Counted from the stretch's first letter, positions 1-5,925 are shown. The stretch: DNA of 9,506 nt from Actinomycetes bacterium (GCA_023417985.1 JAEZDV010000320.1:1-9506), one strand, 5' to 3'. The notes: a model not told the origin generated them from the letters alone. Translations and numbers: made by a program.

Positions 1-56
1 CAACCGAGGTTGCGGCGACCGTGTGCGTTCCGGCGCGGGTGACGGGCCCCGGCCGG

Positions 57-470
57 TCAGGTGGCGTCGGGGTCGATCGGAGGTTTCTCGTCGCGCGCGA
101 GTGGCTTCGACAGGTTCGGCGTCGAGGGCGCGGACCCGTTGGACGGCGCGGACCCGTTGGACGGTGCGCCAGGTGACGATCCCAAGTCGTTGAACAGGGA
201 GCTGTCCCCGTCCAGAAGATGTTTGGTGATGACGGCCTTGGGCGTCATGCCCCGCAGTTGGTTGAGCTCAGCGAGCGGCTGGCGGAAGTCGTCGAACTCC
301 GGGCCCAGCTCTTCCTTCAGCTGATCCCGCGCTCCCGACGCGTAGTCGCGCACCTGTCGCAGCGACCTGGTCACCCAGGACACAGCACCTGGCAGCCTCT
401 CGGGACCGAGCACCACGAGGGCCGCCACGAGGAGGACTACGAATTCACCCCAACCGATATTGCCGAACAC
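57..470 (-). CDS. tatB: Sec-independent protein translocase subunit TatB
   Basis: This 137-residue inner-membrane subunit of the twin-arginine translocase works with TatC to receive folded, RR-signal precursors. The N-terminus FGNIGWGEFVVLL is the TatB signature, with a Glu near residue 9. One membrane helix (about residues 5-21) is followed by the hinge LGPERLP and an amphipathic, charged helix (about 28-60). The C-terminal third is a low-complexity Pro/Ser/Gly/Asn tail containing repeated NGSAPS units, and such tails vary widely in the family. The start is GTG at 470-468, which gives the canonical N-terminus. There is no Shine-Dalgarno, but a -10-like TAGTCT lies 7 bases upstream, suggesting a leaderless transcript. 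The gene is last in the sigE-rseA-htrA-tatB cluster, 83 bases after htrA. The order matches M. tuberculosis Rv1221-Rv1224 as I know it. Confidence 0.95.
   Translation of the reverse strand: MFGNIGWGEFVVLLVAALVVLGPERLPGAVSWVTRSLRQVRDYASGARDQLKEELGPEFDDFRQPLAELNQLRGMTPKAVITKHLLDGDSSLFNDLGSSPGAPSNGSAPSNGSAPSTPNLSKPLARDEKPPIDPDAT
127..162. repeat. Perfect 18-bp tandem repeat (two copies) inside the tatB tail
   Basis: The 18-bp unit GGCGCGGACCCGTTGGAC occurs twice with no mismatch (127-144 and 145-162), and a partial degenerate third copy follows (GGTGCG). The length is a multiple of three, so copy-number change keeps the frame. On the minus strand it encodes repeated six-residue Asn-Gly-Ser-Ala-Pro-Ser units in the disordered TatB C-terminus. 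Confidence 0.9.
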
Positions 471-477
471 GGGGTCA

Positions 478-483
478 AGACTA
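478..483 (-). promoter_or_regulatory. Putative -10 element of tatB (leaderless start)
   Basis: On the minus strand TAGTCT fits the actinobacterial -10 pattern TANNNT. It is separated by 7 bases (TGACCCC) from the tatB GTG, so transcription would begin at or next to the start codon. I see no good -35 hexamer 16-18 bases upstream. The element lies in the htrA-tatB gap and implies that tatB can be transcribed apart from htrA. Confidence 0.45.
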
Positions 484-553
484 CGTGTTTCCTGCCGGAA
501 TTCAGCGCGAGCGGACCCAACTCACACCGGATGCGCAGCGCAGCAGCAACGGG

Positions 554-2107
554 TCAGTCCGATTCCGGGGTCACCTGGATGTCGACGAGCCGTCCGCTCC
601 GGACGAGTTGCACCGTCACGGGCTGGTCGATCTCCTGGGCGTGCACCGCGACGACCAGCTCGTCGGCGCTGGTGACCTCGCGGTCGCCGACCCGCACGAT
701 CACGTCACCCTCGACGATGCCCGCGCGCTGAGCGGGGCTGTTGCTCTGTACGTTCGCCACCTCGGCGCCGCTCGCCACGTCGTTCACGACCGACCGCGCG
801 TTGACGCCGATCTCGGGATGGCGCATCTCGCCGTTGCGGATGAGTTCGCCCACCACTTCGGTCACGTCGTCGATCGGGATCGCGAAACCGAGCCCGACGG
901 AGCCACCGGTCTCGGATTTGATCGCGGAATTGATGCCGATGACGCGCCCTTCGATGTCGACGAGCGGCCCACCGGAGTTACCCGGGTTGATCGAGGCGTC
1001 GGTCTGCACGGCATCGATCACCGCATCGGTGTCGGTGCCCTGGCCGCTCAGTCGCATGGGACGGTTCAGCGCGCTGACGATGCCCCGGGTGACGGTCTTG
1101 CTCAGCCCGAGAGGGGAACCCACAGCCACGACGTCCTCACCGACCTGCACGTCCTCCGATCGCCCGAGTTCGGCGACGACCAGGTTGTCGACGTCCTTGA
1201 CGGCGAGGACGGCGAGGTCCGTCTTGATGTCGCGTCCGACCACCGACGCCGGGACCTTCGTCCCGTCGTCGAACGTCACCTGGACCTTGGCGTCGGGATT
1301 CGTCGCTGCCATGGAGACGACGTGATTGTTGGTGACGATGTATCCGGCACCGTCGATGACGACACCGGAACCGGTCCCGGACTGGTCCCCCATCGTCACC
1401 TGGATCGACACCACCGACGGCAGCACCGCGTCCGCGACGCGCGCCACCGTTCCGGCGGGCACGTCCTCGTCGGCTGCGACCTGAGAAAGAGATACGCCGC
1501 GACTGGTGAGTGATCCGGTTTCGGAGGTTGCCACCGCGACCGCCAGCCCTCCCACCACGCCTATCACGAGAGCGAGGGCGGCGAGCGAGGCGAGGGCGCG
1601 CGGCTCGACGCGGTGATCGAACAGCACTTCCCGCAGAGTCAGTTTCGGTGCAGGCGGCGGATCTTCCTCGTCCTCCGGTTCGAGGGGCGCGCCGAGGCGG
1701 ACGGCGGAGCCGGGATCACGCCACGGATCGGCGGGACCCGGGTCGTCGGCGGAGTCGTCCTCGGTCACCGAGGGTGGGCGTTGAAGTGTCTCGTCCGCGT
1801 CACCCTGCCGGCCGTATGCCTCGGCGAGGATCGCGTCGGTCGGCGGGGCCTGCCGGATCTCGGGTTCGGACGCGCGAACGCGGGGCGTCGCGCCGAAGGC
1901 ACCGTCGGTCCCTTCGGGCCGGCCGAACACTCGTTCCGCAGCCGGATCGACGCGGGGCCGGTACACCGGTCGCGGATCGAGTCGCGGCGCATCGGCGGGA
2001 CGCGCGATGGCGCCGTTCGCCTCGTCGGGCCACCCGTCCGAGGCGTCCGGCAAGTCGGTGCCGTCGTTCCTGCGTCGGCCGTTGTGCTCCACAGAATCCG
2101 CGGTCAC
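554..2107 (-). CDS. htrA: HtrA-family membrane-anchored serine protease with PDZ domain
   Basis: This 517-residue trypsin-like protease and chaperone acts in the cell envelope on misfolded or stress-related proteins. In order it has a long acidic, Pro/Asp/Arg-rich cytoplasmic N-terminus (1 to about 168), one membrane helix (about 171-193), a protease domain (about 215-425) and one C-terminal PDZ domain (about 430-515). The catalytic triad is visible: His262 (TNNHVV), Asp297 (KTDLAV) and Ser378 (GNSGGPL). I start it at GTG 2107 because GGGGGAG lies 10 bases upstream and the product then has the length expected of Mycobacterium HtrA (Rv1223-like). The frame stays open upstream to 2536, but that part is out-of-frame rseA sequence. 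The gene lies 115 bases after rseA in the envelope-stress cluster, so SigE-linked control is likely (inference). Confidence 0.93.
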   Translation of the reverse strand: MTADSVEHNGRRRNDGTDLPDASDGWPDEANGAIARPADAPRLDPRPVYRPRVDPAAERVFGRPEGTDGAFGATPRVRASEPEIRQAPPTDAILAEAYGRQGDADETLQRPPSVTEDDSADDPGPADPWRDPGSAVRLGAPLEPEDEEDPPPAPKLTLREVLFDHRVEPRALASLAALALVIGVVGGLAVAVATSETGSLTSRGVSLSQVAADEDVPAGTVARVADAVLPSVVSIQVTMGDQSGTGSGVVIDGAGYIVTNNHVVSMAATNPDAKVQVTFDDGTKVPASVVGRDIKTDLAVLAVKDVDNLVVAELGRSEDVQVGEDVVAVGSPLGLSKTVTRGIVSALNRPMRLSGQGTDTDAVIDAVQTDASINPGNSGGPLVDIEGRVIGINSAIKSETGGSVGLGFAIPIDDVTEVVGELIRNGEMRHPEIGVNARSVVNDVASGAEVANVQSNSPAQRAGIVEGDVIVRVGDREVTSADELVVAVHAQEIDQPVTVQLVRSGRLVDIQVTPESD

Positions 2108-2181
2108 GCGTACCCGTCTCCCCCGTGTAGGTCCGTCACACAGCCCAGTATCACCGATGGCGTCGGCTGCGCTGTGATCGC

Positions 2182-2196
2182 CCGGTCCATGACCGG
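2182..2196. repeat. Inverted repeat between rseA and htrA
   Basis: CCGGTC-CAT-GACCGG is a perfect 6-bp inverted repeat with a 3-base centre in the 115-base gap between rseA and htrA. It could form a small GC-rich hairpin in the transcript or be a protein-binding palindrome. There is no T-tract, so it is not a classical terminator. I cannot assign a function. Confidence 0.5.
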
Positions 2197-2222
2197 CCGG
2201 GCTGCGGCTACGAACGCGTCGG

Positions 2223-2597
2223 TCACCGCTTGCGACGGATCGCCCACCGCCGCGCTGCGAACCACGTCTCGGACTGGGCCGACTCGACGTCGGGTGCCTG
2301 CGCGGCGCCCGCGGTCCGATCCGAACCGGGAGAATCGAATAGACAGCTCGGGATGCTGCAGAGCGCCCCCCGCAGCGAACTCGACATTTCGGGTGCGTGC
2401 TCGGCGGCGGCGCGGAGGGCGCGGCGCGCCTGCTGCTGCGCCTCGACTTCGGCGGCGCACTCGGGGCATTCGGACAGATGCTGCGCAGCGCGGAGGTACG
2501 GTGCCATCCGGAGTTCGCCGTCGACGTACGCGGCAACCGCCTCGCTCGCCAAGTGCTCCGTGGAACCGAACCTGCGAGGTGGCTGCACCATCGTCAT
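2223..2597 (-). CDS. rseA: Cytoplasmic zinc anti-sigma factor RseA (anti-SigE)
   Basis: This 124-residue anti-sigma factor is expected to bind and hold inactive the sigma factor encoded just upstream. The N-terminal half has the ZAS zinc-binding anti-sigma motif H-x3-C-x2-C (His40, Cys44, Cys47 in HLSECPEC), preceded by the typical helix AVAAYVDGEL. There is no membrane segment, so it should be cytoplasmic, as known for mycobacterial RseA. There, release of SigE involves phosphorylation and Clp-dependent degradation (family knowledge, not visible here). I chose ATG 2597 because GGGAGG ends 5 bases before it. A longer frame to 2651 would overlap the sigE end and lacks such a site. The gap to the sigE stop is 16 bases, so the two are surely co-transcribed. 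The C-terminus (about 75-124) is poorly conserved and basic. Confidence 0.93.
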   Translation of the reverse strand: MTMVQPPRRFGSTEHLASEAVAAYVDGELRMAPYLRAAQHLSECPECAAEVEAQQQARRALRAAAEHAPEMSSSLRGALCSIPSCLFDSPGSDRTAGAAQAPDVESAQSETWFAARRWAIRRKR

Positions 2598-2613
2598 CAA
2601 AACCTCCCGGCGG

Positions 2614-3402
2614 CTACCCCGCATCGACGCGAACGACTTCGGCCTTCCCATTCTCGCGCAGGTACTCGCGGAGTGCCTGGCGACCTCGGTGGATGCGACT
2701 TCGCACCGTCCCGAGTTTCACCCCCAGTGTGGCACCGATTTCTTCGTAGGACAGACCTTCGATGTCACAGAGCACCACCGCGGCGCGATACTCCGGACCG
2801 AGCGAATCCAGGGCGGATTGGAGGTCGGCGCCGAGTCGCGCGTCGTGGTAGATCTCCTCGGGGTTCGGCCCGTGGGCCGGTACCCGATCGTAGTCCTCGG
2901 GAAGCGCTTCCATCCGGATCCGGTTCCGGCGACGCACCATGTCGAGGAAGAGGTTGGTCGTGATGCGGTGCAGCCAGCCTTCGAAGGTGCCGGGCTGGTA
3001 GTCCTGCAACGAGCGGAACACGCGGATGAACGTGTCCTGAGTGAGATCTTCGGCATCCTGTGCGTTACCCGAGAGCCGGTACGCGAGGCGATAGACCCGA
3101 TCGCCGTGCTCGCGGACGAGTTCGTCCCAGGACGGCATGGAGGCACGATCCCCGGTCGCGTCGAACACCGCGGTGCCACTCAGGTCTTCCATGGGGGATT
3201 CGTCGAACGGGACGGCGTCGGGCTGGAGATCGGTGCGGGGTTCGGGCATGTGGATCGCTGGATCCTCCTCTTCGGGACCGCTGCGCGGAACATCGGTGGA
3301 AAGTACAACATTCGGCCCGTAGGGTTTGTTCCCTGTCACACGGGCTCTGAAGGCCTCCACCGAAGTACCGAGTCCTGCCGATCCTTCGACTTCGTTGCCC
3401 AA
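2614..3402 (-). CDS. sigE: ECF RNA polymerase sigma factor SigE
   Basis: This 262-residue extracytoplasmic-function sigma factor directs RNA polymerase to envelope- and oxidative-stress promoters. Residues about 92-163 form sigma region 2 (WDELVREHGDRVYRLAYRLS, DAEDLTQDTF, GTFEGWLHRITTNLFLD). Residues about 195-250 form region 4, with the helix-turn-helix YEEIGATLGVKLGTVRSRIH. Both match M. tuberculosis SigE (Rv1221) very closely from memory. The first about 88 residues are variable. I use TTG 3402, preceded by AGGAAAG. Later in-frame starts include ATG codons for Met52 (3249), Met71 (3192) and Met89, so shorter isoforms are possible, as reported for M. tuberculosis SigE. A SigH/SigR-like promoter lies inside this 5' segment. 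It is followed by rseA, 16 bases on. Confidence 0.95.
   Translation of the reverse strand: MGNEVEGSAGLGTSVEAFRARVTGNKPYGPNVVLSTDVPRSGPEEEDPAIHMPEPRTDLQPDAVPFDESPMEDLSGTAVFDATGDRASMPSWDELVREHGDRVYRLAYRLSGNAQDAEDLTQDTFIRVFRSLQDYQPGTFEGWLHRITTNLFLDMVRRRNRIRMEALPEDYDRVPAHGPNPEEIYHDARLGADLQSALDSLGPEYRAAVVLCDIEGLSYEEIGATLGVKLGTVRSRIHRGRQALREYLRENGKAEVVRVDAG
3307..3333 (-). promoter_or_regulatory. Putative SigH/SigR-type promoter inside the sigE 5' coding region
   Basis: Reading the minus strand, GGGAAC (3333-3328) is followed by an 18-base spacer and GTT (3309-3307). This fits the GGGAA-N18-GTT consensus of SigH (Mycobacterium) and SigR (Streptomyces) oxidative/heat-stress sigma factors. The transcript would start near 3300, inside the annotated sigE frame, and could be translated from Met52 at 3249 or a later start. 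M. tuberculosis sigE is known to have several promoters, one SigH-dependent, with alternative translation starts. The assignment here is from sequence match only. Confidence 0.5.
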
Positions 3403-3437
3403 GTCTTTCCTATCGGTATGTGCTCGGCGTATGAGTT

Positions 3438-3456
3438 ACCTGAAACGAAGCTGAGA
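3438..3456 (-). promoter_or_regulatory. Direct repeat upstream of sigE, possible MprA-type response-regulator site
   Basis: On the minus strand the octamers TCTCAGCT (3456-3449) and TTTCAGGT (3445-3438) share 6 of 8 bases and are separated by 3 bases, an 11-base period (one helix turn). They lie 36-54 bases before the sigE TTG. Mycobacterial sigE is known to be activated by the MprAB two-component system through tandem loosely conserved 8-bp repeats. The link to MprA is an inference from layout and my recollection of CTCAG-like cores. Confidence 0.35.
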
Positions 3457-3517
3457 AAACATCGCCACATCCGTGCTCACATCTGCGAGCCTGCCCGCAC
3501 AAACACCGCGGCGCGGA

Positions 3518-3523
3518 TAGCCT
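3518..3523 (+). promoter_or_regulatory. Putative -10 element of the O-methyltransferase gene (leaderless start)
   Basis: TAGCCT matches TANNNT and ends 7 bases before the GTG at 3531. No Shine-Dalgarno sequence lies in that spacer. I see no convincing -35 hexamer upstream. It sits in the 128-base divergent region shared with sigE. Confidence 0.4.
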
Positions 3524-3530
3524 CGGTCTC

Positions 3531-4166
3531 GTGCATACCGATGCAGATCGCATTTTGAACCACGCCGAGGACGTCGTCGTCGAGGACGAGCAGCTCGCCG
3601 TGGCCCGGGAACGCGCCGAGGACCTCGGCGCCGAGCCCGTGTCCCCCTCGGTGGGGGCTGCTCTCGCGATGTTCGCCCGCATGCTGGACGCGAGGACCGT
3701 GGTGGAAATCGGCACGGGTGCCGGAGTGAGCGGTCTGTGGTTGTTGCACGGCCTGCGCGAGGACGGCGTCCTCACGACCATCGACAGTGAACCCGAACAT
3801 CAGCGCGCTGCCAAGCTCGCCTTCCGGGATGCCGGTGTCGTCGCCTCCCGCACCCGTCTCATCAACGGCCGCGCGCTCGATGTGCTGCCGCGGCTGGCCG
3901 ATTCCGGGTACGACATGGTGTTCGTCGATGCGACGCCGTCCGACCACCCGCACTACGTGCGCGAGGGCGTCCGGCTGCTGCGGCCGGGCGGTGTCATCGT
4001 CCTGCACAACGCGTTGCTCGGCGGCCGCGTCGCCGACCCGTCCGCGCGCGACTCGACCGTGCTGGCGGTGAGGGACGCCGCACGGGCCGTCTCCGACGAC
4101 GAGCGTCTGTCCCCCGTGGTGCTCCCCCTCGGCGACGGACTGCTGTGCGCGGTGCGGCTCAGCTGA
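3531..4166 (+). CDS. Class I SAM-dependent O-methyltransferase (Rv1220c-like)
   Basis: A 211-residue Rossmann-fold methyltransferase of the COMT/CCoAOMT-like family. The SAM-binding motif I is EIGTGAGVSG (residues 59-68), and Asp85 in TTIDSEP is the ribose-binding acidic residue. FVDATPSD (131-138) and IVLHNALLGG (156-165) line up with the metal-site segments. The family normally shows FIDADK and DN at these places. Here the second Asp is Thr135, the following Lys is Pro136, and the Asp of the DN pair is His159, so metal dependence is doubtful. The substrate is unknown. It is transcribed divergently from sigE, as in M. tuberculosis, and converges on glgC with only 3 bases between stops. The start is GTG 3531, with TAGCCT 7 bases upstream. 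No plausible alternative start with a ribosome site is visible. Confidence 0.88.
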   Translation: MHTDADRILNHAEDVVVEDEQLAVARERAEDLGAEPVSPSVGAALAMFARMLDARTVVEIGTGAGVSGLWLLHGLREDGVLTTIDSEPEHQRAAKLAFRDAGVVASRTRLINGRALDVLPRLADSGYDMVFVDATPSDHPHYVREGVRLLRPGGVIVLHNALLGGRVADPSARDSTVLAVRDAARAVSDDERLSPVVLPLGDGLLCAVRLS

Positions 4167-4169
4167 TTC

Positions 4170-5384
4170 TCAGATCCAGACGCCCTTGCCGATGGCGACG
4201 ACGCCTCCACCACTGACCGCGAACCGTTTCCGGTCTCGTTCGAGATCGACGCCGATGATCTCGCCGTCGCCCACCACGACGTTCTTGTCGAGGATCGCGC
4301 GGCGCACCACGGCGCCCTTGCCGATCCGGACGCCCGGCATCAGCACGCTGCCTTCCACCGTCGCGCCGTCCTCGACCATGACGTTCGAGCTGAGCACCGA
4401 ATTGCGCACGGTGGCAGCCGACAGGATGCTGCCCGCCCCCACGATCGACTCCTGCGCGAGACCACCCTGCACGAACTTCGCCGGCGGCAGGTTCTCGGCA
4501 GCCCCACGGATCGGCCAGCGCCGGTTGTAGAGGTTGAAGATCGGATGGACCGACACCAGGTCCATGTGCGCATCATAGAACGCGTCGAGCGTCCCGACGT
4601 CGCGCCAGTAGGCCCGGTCGCGTTCGGTCGCACCGGGAACGACGTTGTCGTTGAAGTCGTAGACGTGCGCGACGCCGTCGGCGACGAGCGCGGGAATGAT
4701 GTCGCCGCCCATGTCGTGGTCGGAATCGGGGTTCTCGGAGTCGGCGCGCAACGCCTCGACCAGAACCTTCGTGGAGAACACGTAGTTGCCCATGGAGGCG
4801 AAGGTCACGTTGGGGTCGTCCGGGGTGCCGGGCGGATGCGCGGGCTTTTCGAGGAACTGCGTGATGCGTCCCTGCTCGTCGCTGTCGATGCACCCGAAGG
4901 CGAACGCTTCGCTGCGAGGAACCCGGATGCCCGCCACCGTTACGCCGGCGCCCGACTCGATGTGCTGGCGCACCATCTGCTCCGGATCCATCCGGTACAC
5001 GTGGTCCGCGCCGAACACCACGATGTACTCGGGGTCCTCGTCGTAGACGAGGTTGAGCGACTGCAGGATCGCGTCGGCGCTGCCGGTGTACCAGCGCGGG
5101 CCGAGGCGCTGCTGCGCCGGCACCGGGGTGATGTACTCCCCGGTGAAGCCCGAGAGTCGCCAGGTCTGCGAGATGTGGCGGTCGAGCGAATGCGACTTGT
5201 ACTGCGTGAGTACGCAGATGCGCAGGTAACCGGCATTGACCAGGTTGCTGAGCACGAAGTCGATCAGGCGATATGCGCCCCCGAAGGGCACTGCCGGCTT
5301 CGCGCGGTCTGCGGTCAGAGGGTAAAGACGCTTACCCTCGCCGCCGGCAAGCACGATTCCAAGCACATGTGGCTGGCTCCTCAC
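4170..5384 (-). CDS. glgC: Glucose-1-phosphate adenylyltransferase (ADP-glucose pyrophosphorylase)
   Basis: Makes ADP-glucose and pyrophosphate from ATP and glucose-1-phosphate, the committed step of glycogen and alpha-glucan synthesis in the cytosol. It is 404 residues, the usual actinobacterial length. Visible signatures are the nucleotide loop LAGGEGKRLYPLT (12-24) with the downstream AKPAVPFGG, FGADHVYRMD (substrate and metal site), FLEKP (glucose-1-phosphate site), SMGNYVF and YWRDVGTLDAFYDAH. The C-terminal third is a left-handed beta-helix of hexapeptide type (SILSAATVRNSVLSS onward) ending VVAIGKGVWI. It is nearly identical in pattern to M. tuberculosis Rv1213. The start is GTG 5384, with TAGGTT 6 bases upstream and no Shine-Dalgarno, so it is probably leaderless. 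It diverges from the copper sensor and, beyond it, glgA. Confidence 0.97.
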   Translation of the reverse strand: MRSQPHVLGIVLAGGEGKRLYPLTADRAKPAVPFGGAYRLIDFVLSNLVNAGYLRICVLTQYKSHSLDRHISQTWRLSGFTGEYITPVPAQQRLGPRWYTGSADAILQSLNLVYDEDPEYIVVFGADHVYRMDPEQMVRQHIESGAGVTVAGIRVPRSEAFAFGCIDSDEQGRITQFLEKPAHPPGTPDDPNVTFASMGNYVFSTKVLVEALRADSENPDSDHDMGGDIIPALVADGVAHVYDFNDNVVPGATERDRAYWRDVGTLDAFYDAHMDLVSVHPIFNLYNRRWPIRGAAENLPPAKFVQGGLAQESIVGAGSILSAATVRNSVLSSNVMVEDGATVEGSVLMPGVRIGKGAVVRRAILDKNVVVGDGEIIGVDLERDRKRFAVSGGGVVAIGKGVWI

Positions 5385-5390
5385 ACGCCC

Positions 5391-5396
5391 AACCTA
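5391..5396 (-). promoter_or_regulatory. Putative -10 element of glgC (leaderless start)
   Basis: On the minus strand TAGGTT (5396-5391) fits TANNNT and is followed by exactly 6 bases (GGGCGT) and the GTG start, which places the predicted first transcribed base at the start codon. A -35 hexamer is not evident. Confidence 0.5.
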
Positions 5397-5489
5397 TCCG
5401 CCACCCCACACTGCCGCCAGCGAAGCGTGATCTCGGTCCCGCCTCAGCCGTGATTCCGGACCCCATCACATCCCGTCCGACCAGGCTAG

Positions 5490-5506
5490 ATACCCCAGTG
5501 GGGTAT
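5490..5506. promoter_or_regulatory. CsoR/RicR-type copper operator
   Basis: ATACCCC-AGT-GGGGTAT is a perfect palindrome with 7-bp arms and a 3-base centre. The TACCCC...GGGGTA layout is that of known CsoR and RicR operators (family knowledge). Its right arm touches the predicted -10 TAAGAT (5506-5511) of the sensor gene, so binding would block RNA polymerase, and copper would relieve this autorepression. It also lies about 106 bases upstream of the divergent glgC start. I found no second copy in the window. Confidence 0.8.
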
Positions 5507-5511
5507 AAGAT
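5506..5511 (+). promoter_or_regulatory. Putative -10 element of the CsoR/RicR gene (leaderless start)
   Basis: TAAGAT, within TATAAGAT, fits TANNNT and ends 7 bases before the ATG at 5519. There is no Shine-Dalgarno in between. It shares one base with the operator palindrome. An alternative -10, TAGATA (5487-5492), would start transcription inside the operator and leave a leader of about 20 bases without a ribosome site. Confidence 0.5.
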
Positions 5512-5518
5512 CAGTGTT

Positions 5519-5860
5519 ATGAACGACTCACTTCTCCCGGTGACCGAGACCACCGACGACGATTCCGGCACGTGCCACACCCACGGGTACCTCGGCGACA
5601 AGAAGAAGTACCTCGCGCGCGTCAAGCGGATCGAGGGACAGGCCCGCGGCATCCACCGCATGGTCGACGAAGAGCAGTACTGCATCGACATCCTCACCCA
5701 GATCGCCGCGCTGACCAGCGCCCTGGAGGGCCTCGCACTCGGATTGCTCGACGATCACCTGCGGCACTGCGTGGTCGACGCCGCGAAACGCGGCGGCGAG
5801 GAAGGCGAGGCGAAACTGGCCGAAGCATCGGCCGCGATCGCGCGTCTCGTCCGGTCCTGA
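5519..5860 (+). CDS. csoR: CsoR/RicR-family copper-sensing transcriptional repressor
   Basis: A 113-residue all-helical repressor of the CsoR/RcnR family (DUF156). The Cu(I) ligand set is intact: Cys55 (QYCID), His80 and Cys84 (DHLRHC). The 25- and 4-residue spacings equal those of M. tuberculosis CsoR Cys36-His61-Cys65, and a Tyr precedes the first Cys as in copper sensors. KRIEGQARGI (36-45) is the conserved DNA-binding helix. The N-terminus has an extra CHTHGY (19-24). Overall it looks nearer RicR than CsoR (memory-based). The start is ATG 5519. The frame is open upstream to 5273, but the operator and -10 lie there, so that part is not coding. No copper transporter, metallothionein or oxidase gene is adjacent. 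It sits between glgC and glgA, 65 bases before glgA. Confidence 0.9.
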   Translation: MNDSLLPVTETTDDDSGTCHTHGYLGDKKKYLARVKRIEGQARGIHRMVDEEQYCIDILTQIAALTSALEGLALGLLDDHLRHCVVDAAKRGGEEGEAKLAEASAAIARLVRS

Positions 5861-5889
5861 GAGCCGTTCGCGCCCTGGGACGCACCGGA

Positions 5890-5919
5890 TTGGCCGTAAC
5901 TCCGGCGGCCCGATAGTTT
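5890..5919 (+). promoter_or_regulatory. Putative glgA promoter with leaderless start
   Basis: TTGGCC (5890-5895), an 18-base spacer and TAGTTT (5914-5919) make a housekeeping-type -35/-10 pair. The -35 matches TTGACA in 4 of 6 positions. The -10 is followed by 6 bases (GAGGCG) and the ATG at 5926, so the transcript is probably leaderless. GAGG within the spacer is too close to the ATG for a normal ribosome site. The promoter lies in the 65-base csoR-glgA gap, allowing glgA expression without copper. Confidence 0.5.
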
Positions 5920-5925
5920 GAGGCG

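Noticed and set aside
1..12. CAACC-GA-GGTTG palindrome at the left edge
   Set aside because: Short, cut by the window edge and without a T-tract. The 56 bases beyond tatB are GC-rich and may hold a terminator, but I cannot define one.
485..1513. 342-codon open frame on the plus strand opposite htrA
   Set aside because: Its His/Asp/Arg-rich composition is typical of the antisense of a high-GC gene. It has no domain I recognise, and htrA with an intact catalytic triad explains the region.
2108..2536. Long in-frame extension upstream of htrA that would give a 660-residue protein
   Set aside because: It runs through rseA in another frame and has out-of-frame, Arg/Pro/Ser-rich composition. GTG 2107 has a good Shine-Dalgarno and gives the expected length.
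2230..3558. 442-codon plus-strand open frame opposite rseA and sigE
   Set aside because: It is antisense to two well-supported genes. No motif was found, and its end overlaps the real O-methyltransferase start.
4545..5453. 302-codon plus-strand open frame opposite glgC
   Set aside because: Val/Asp/Arg-rich antisense product of a gene with full GlgC motifs.
5273..5518. In-frame upstream extension of the copper sensor
   Set aside because: It covers glgC antisense, the operator and the -10 element, and CsoR-family proteins begin near the ATG at 5519.
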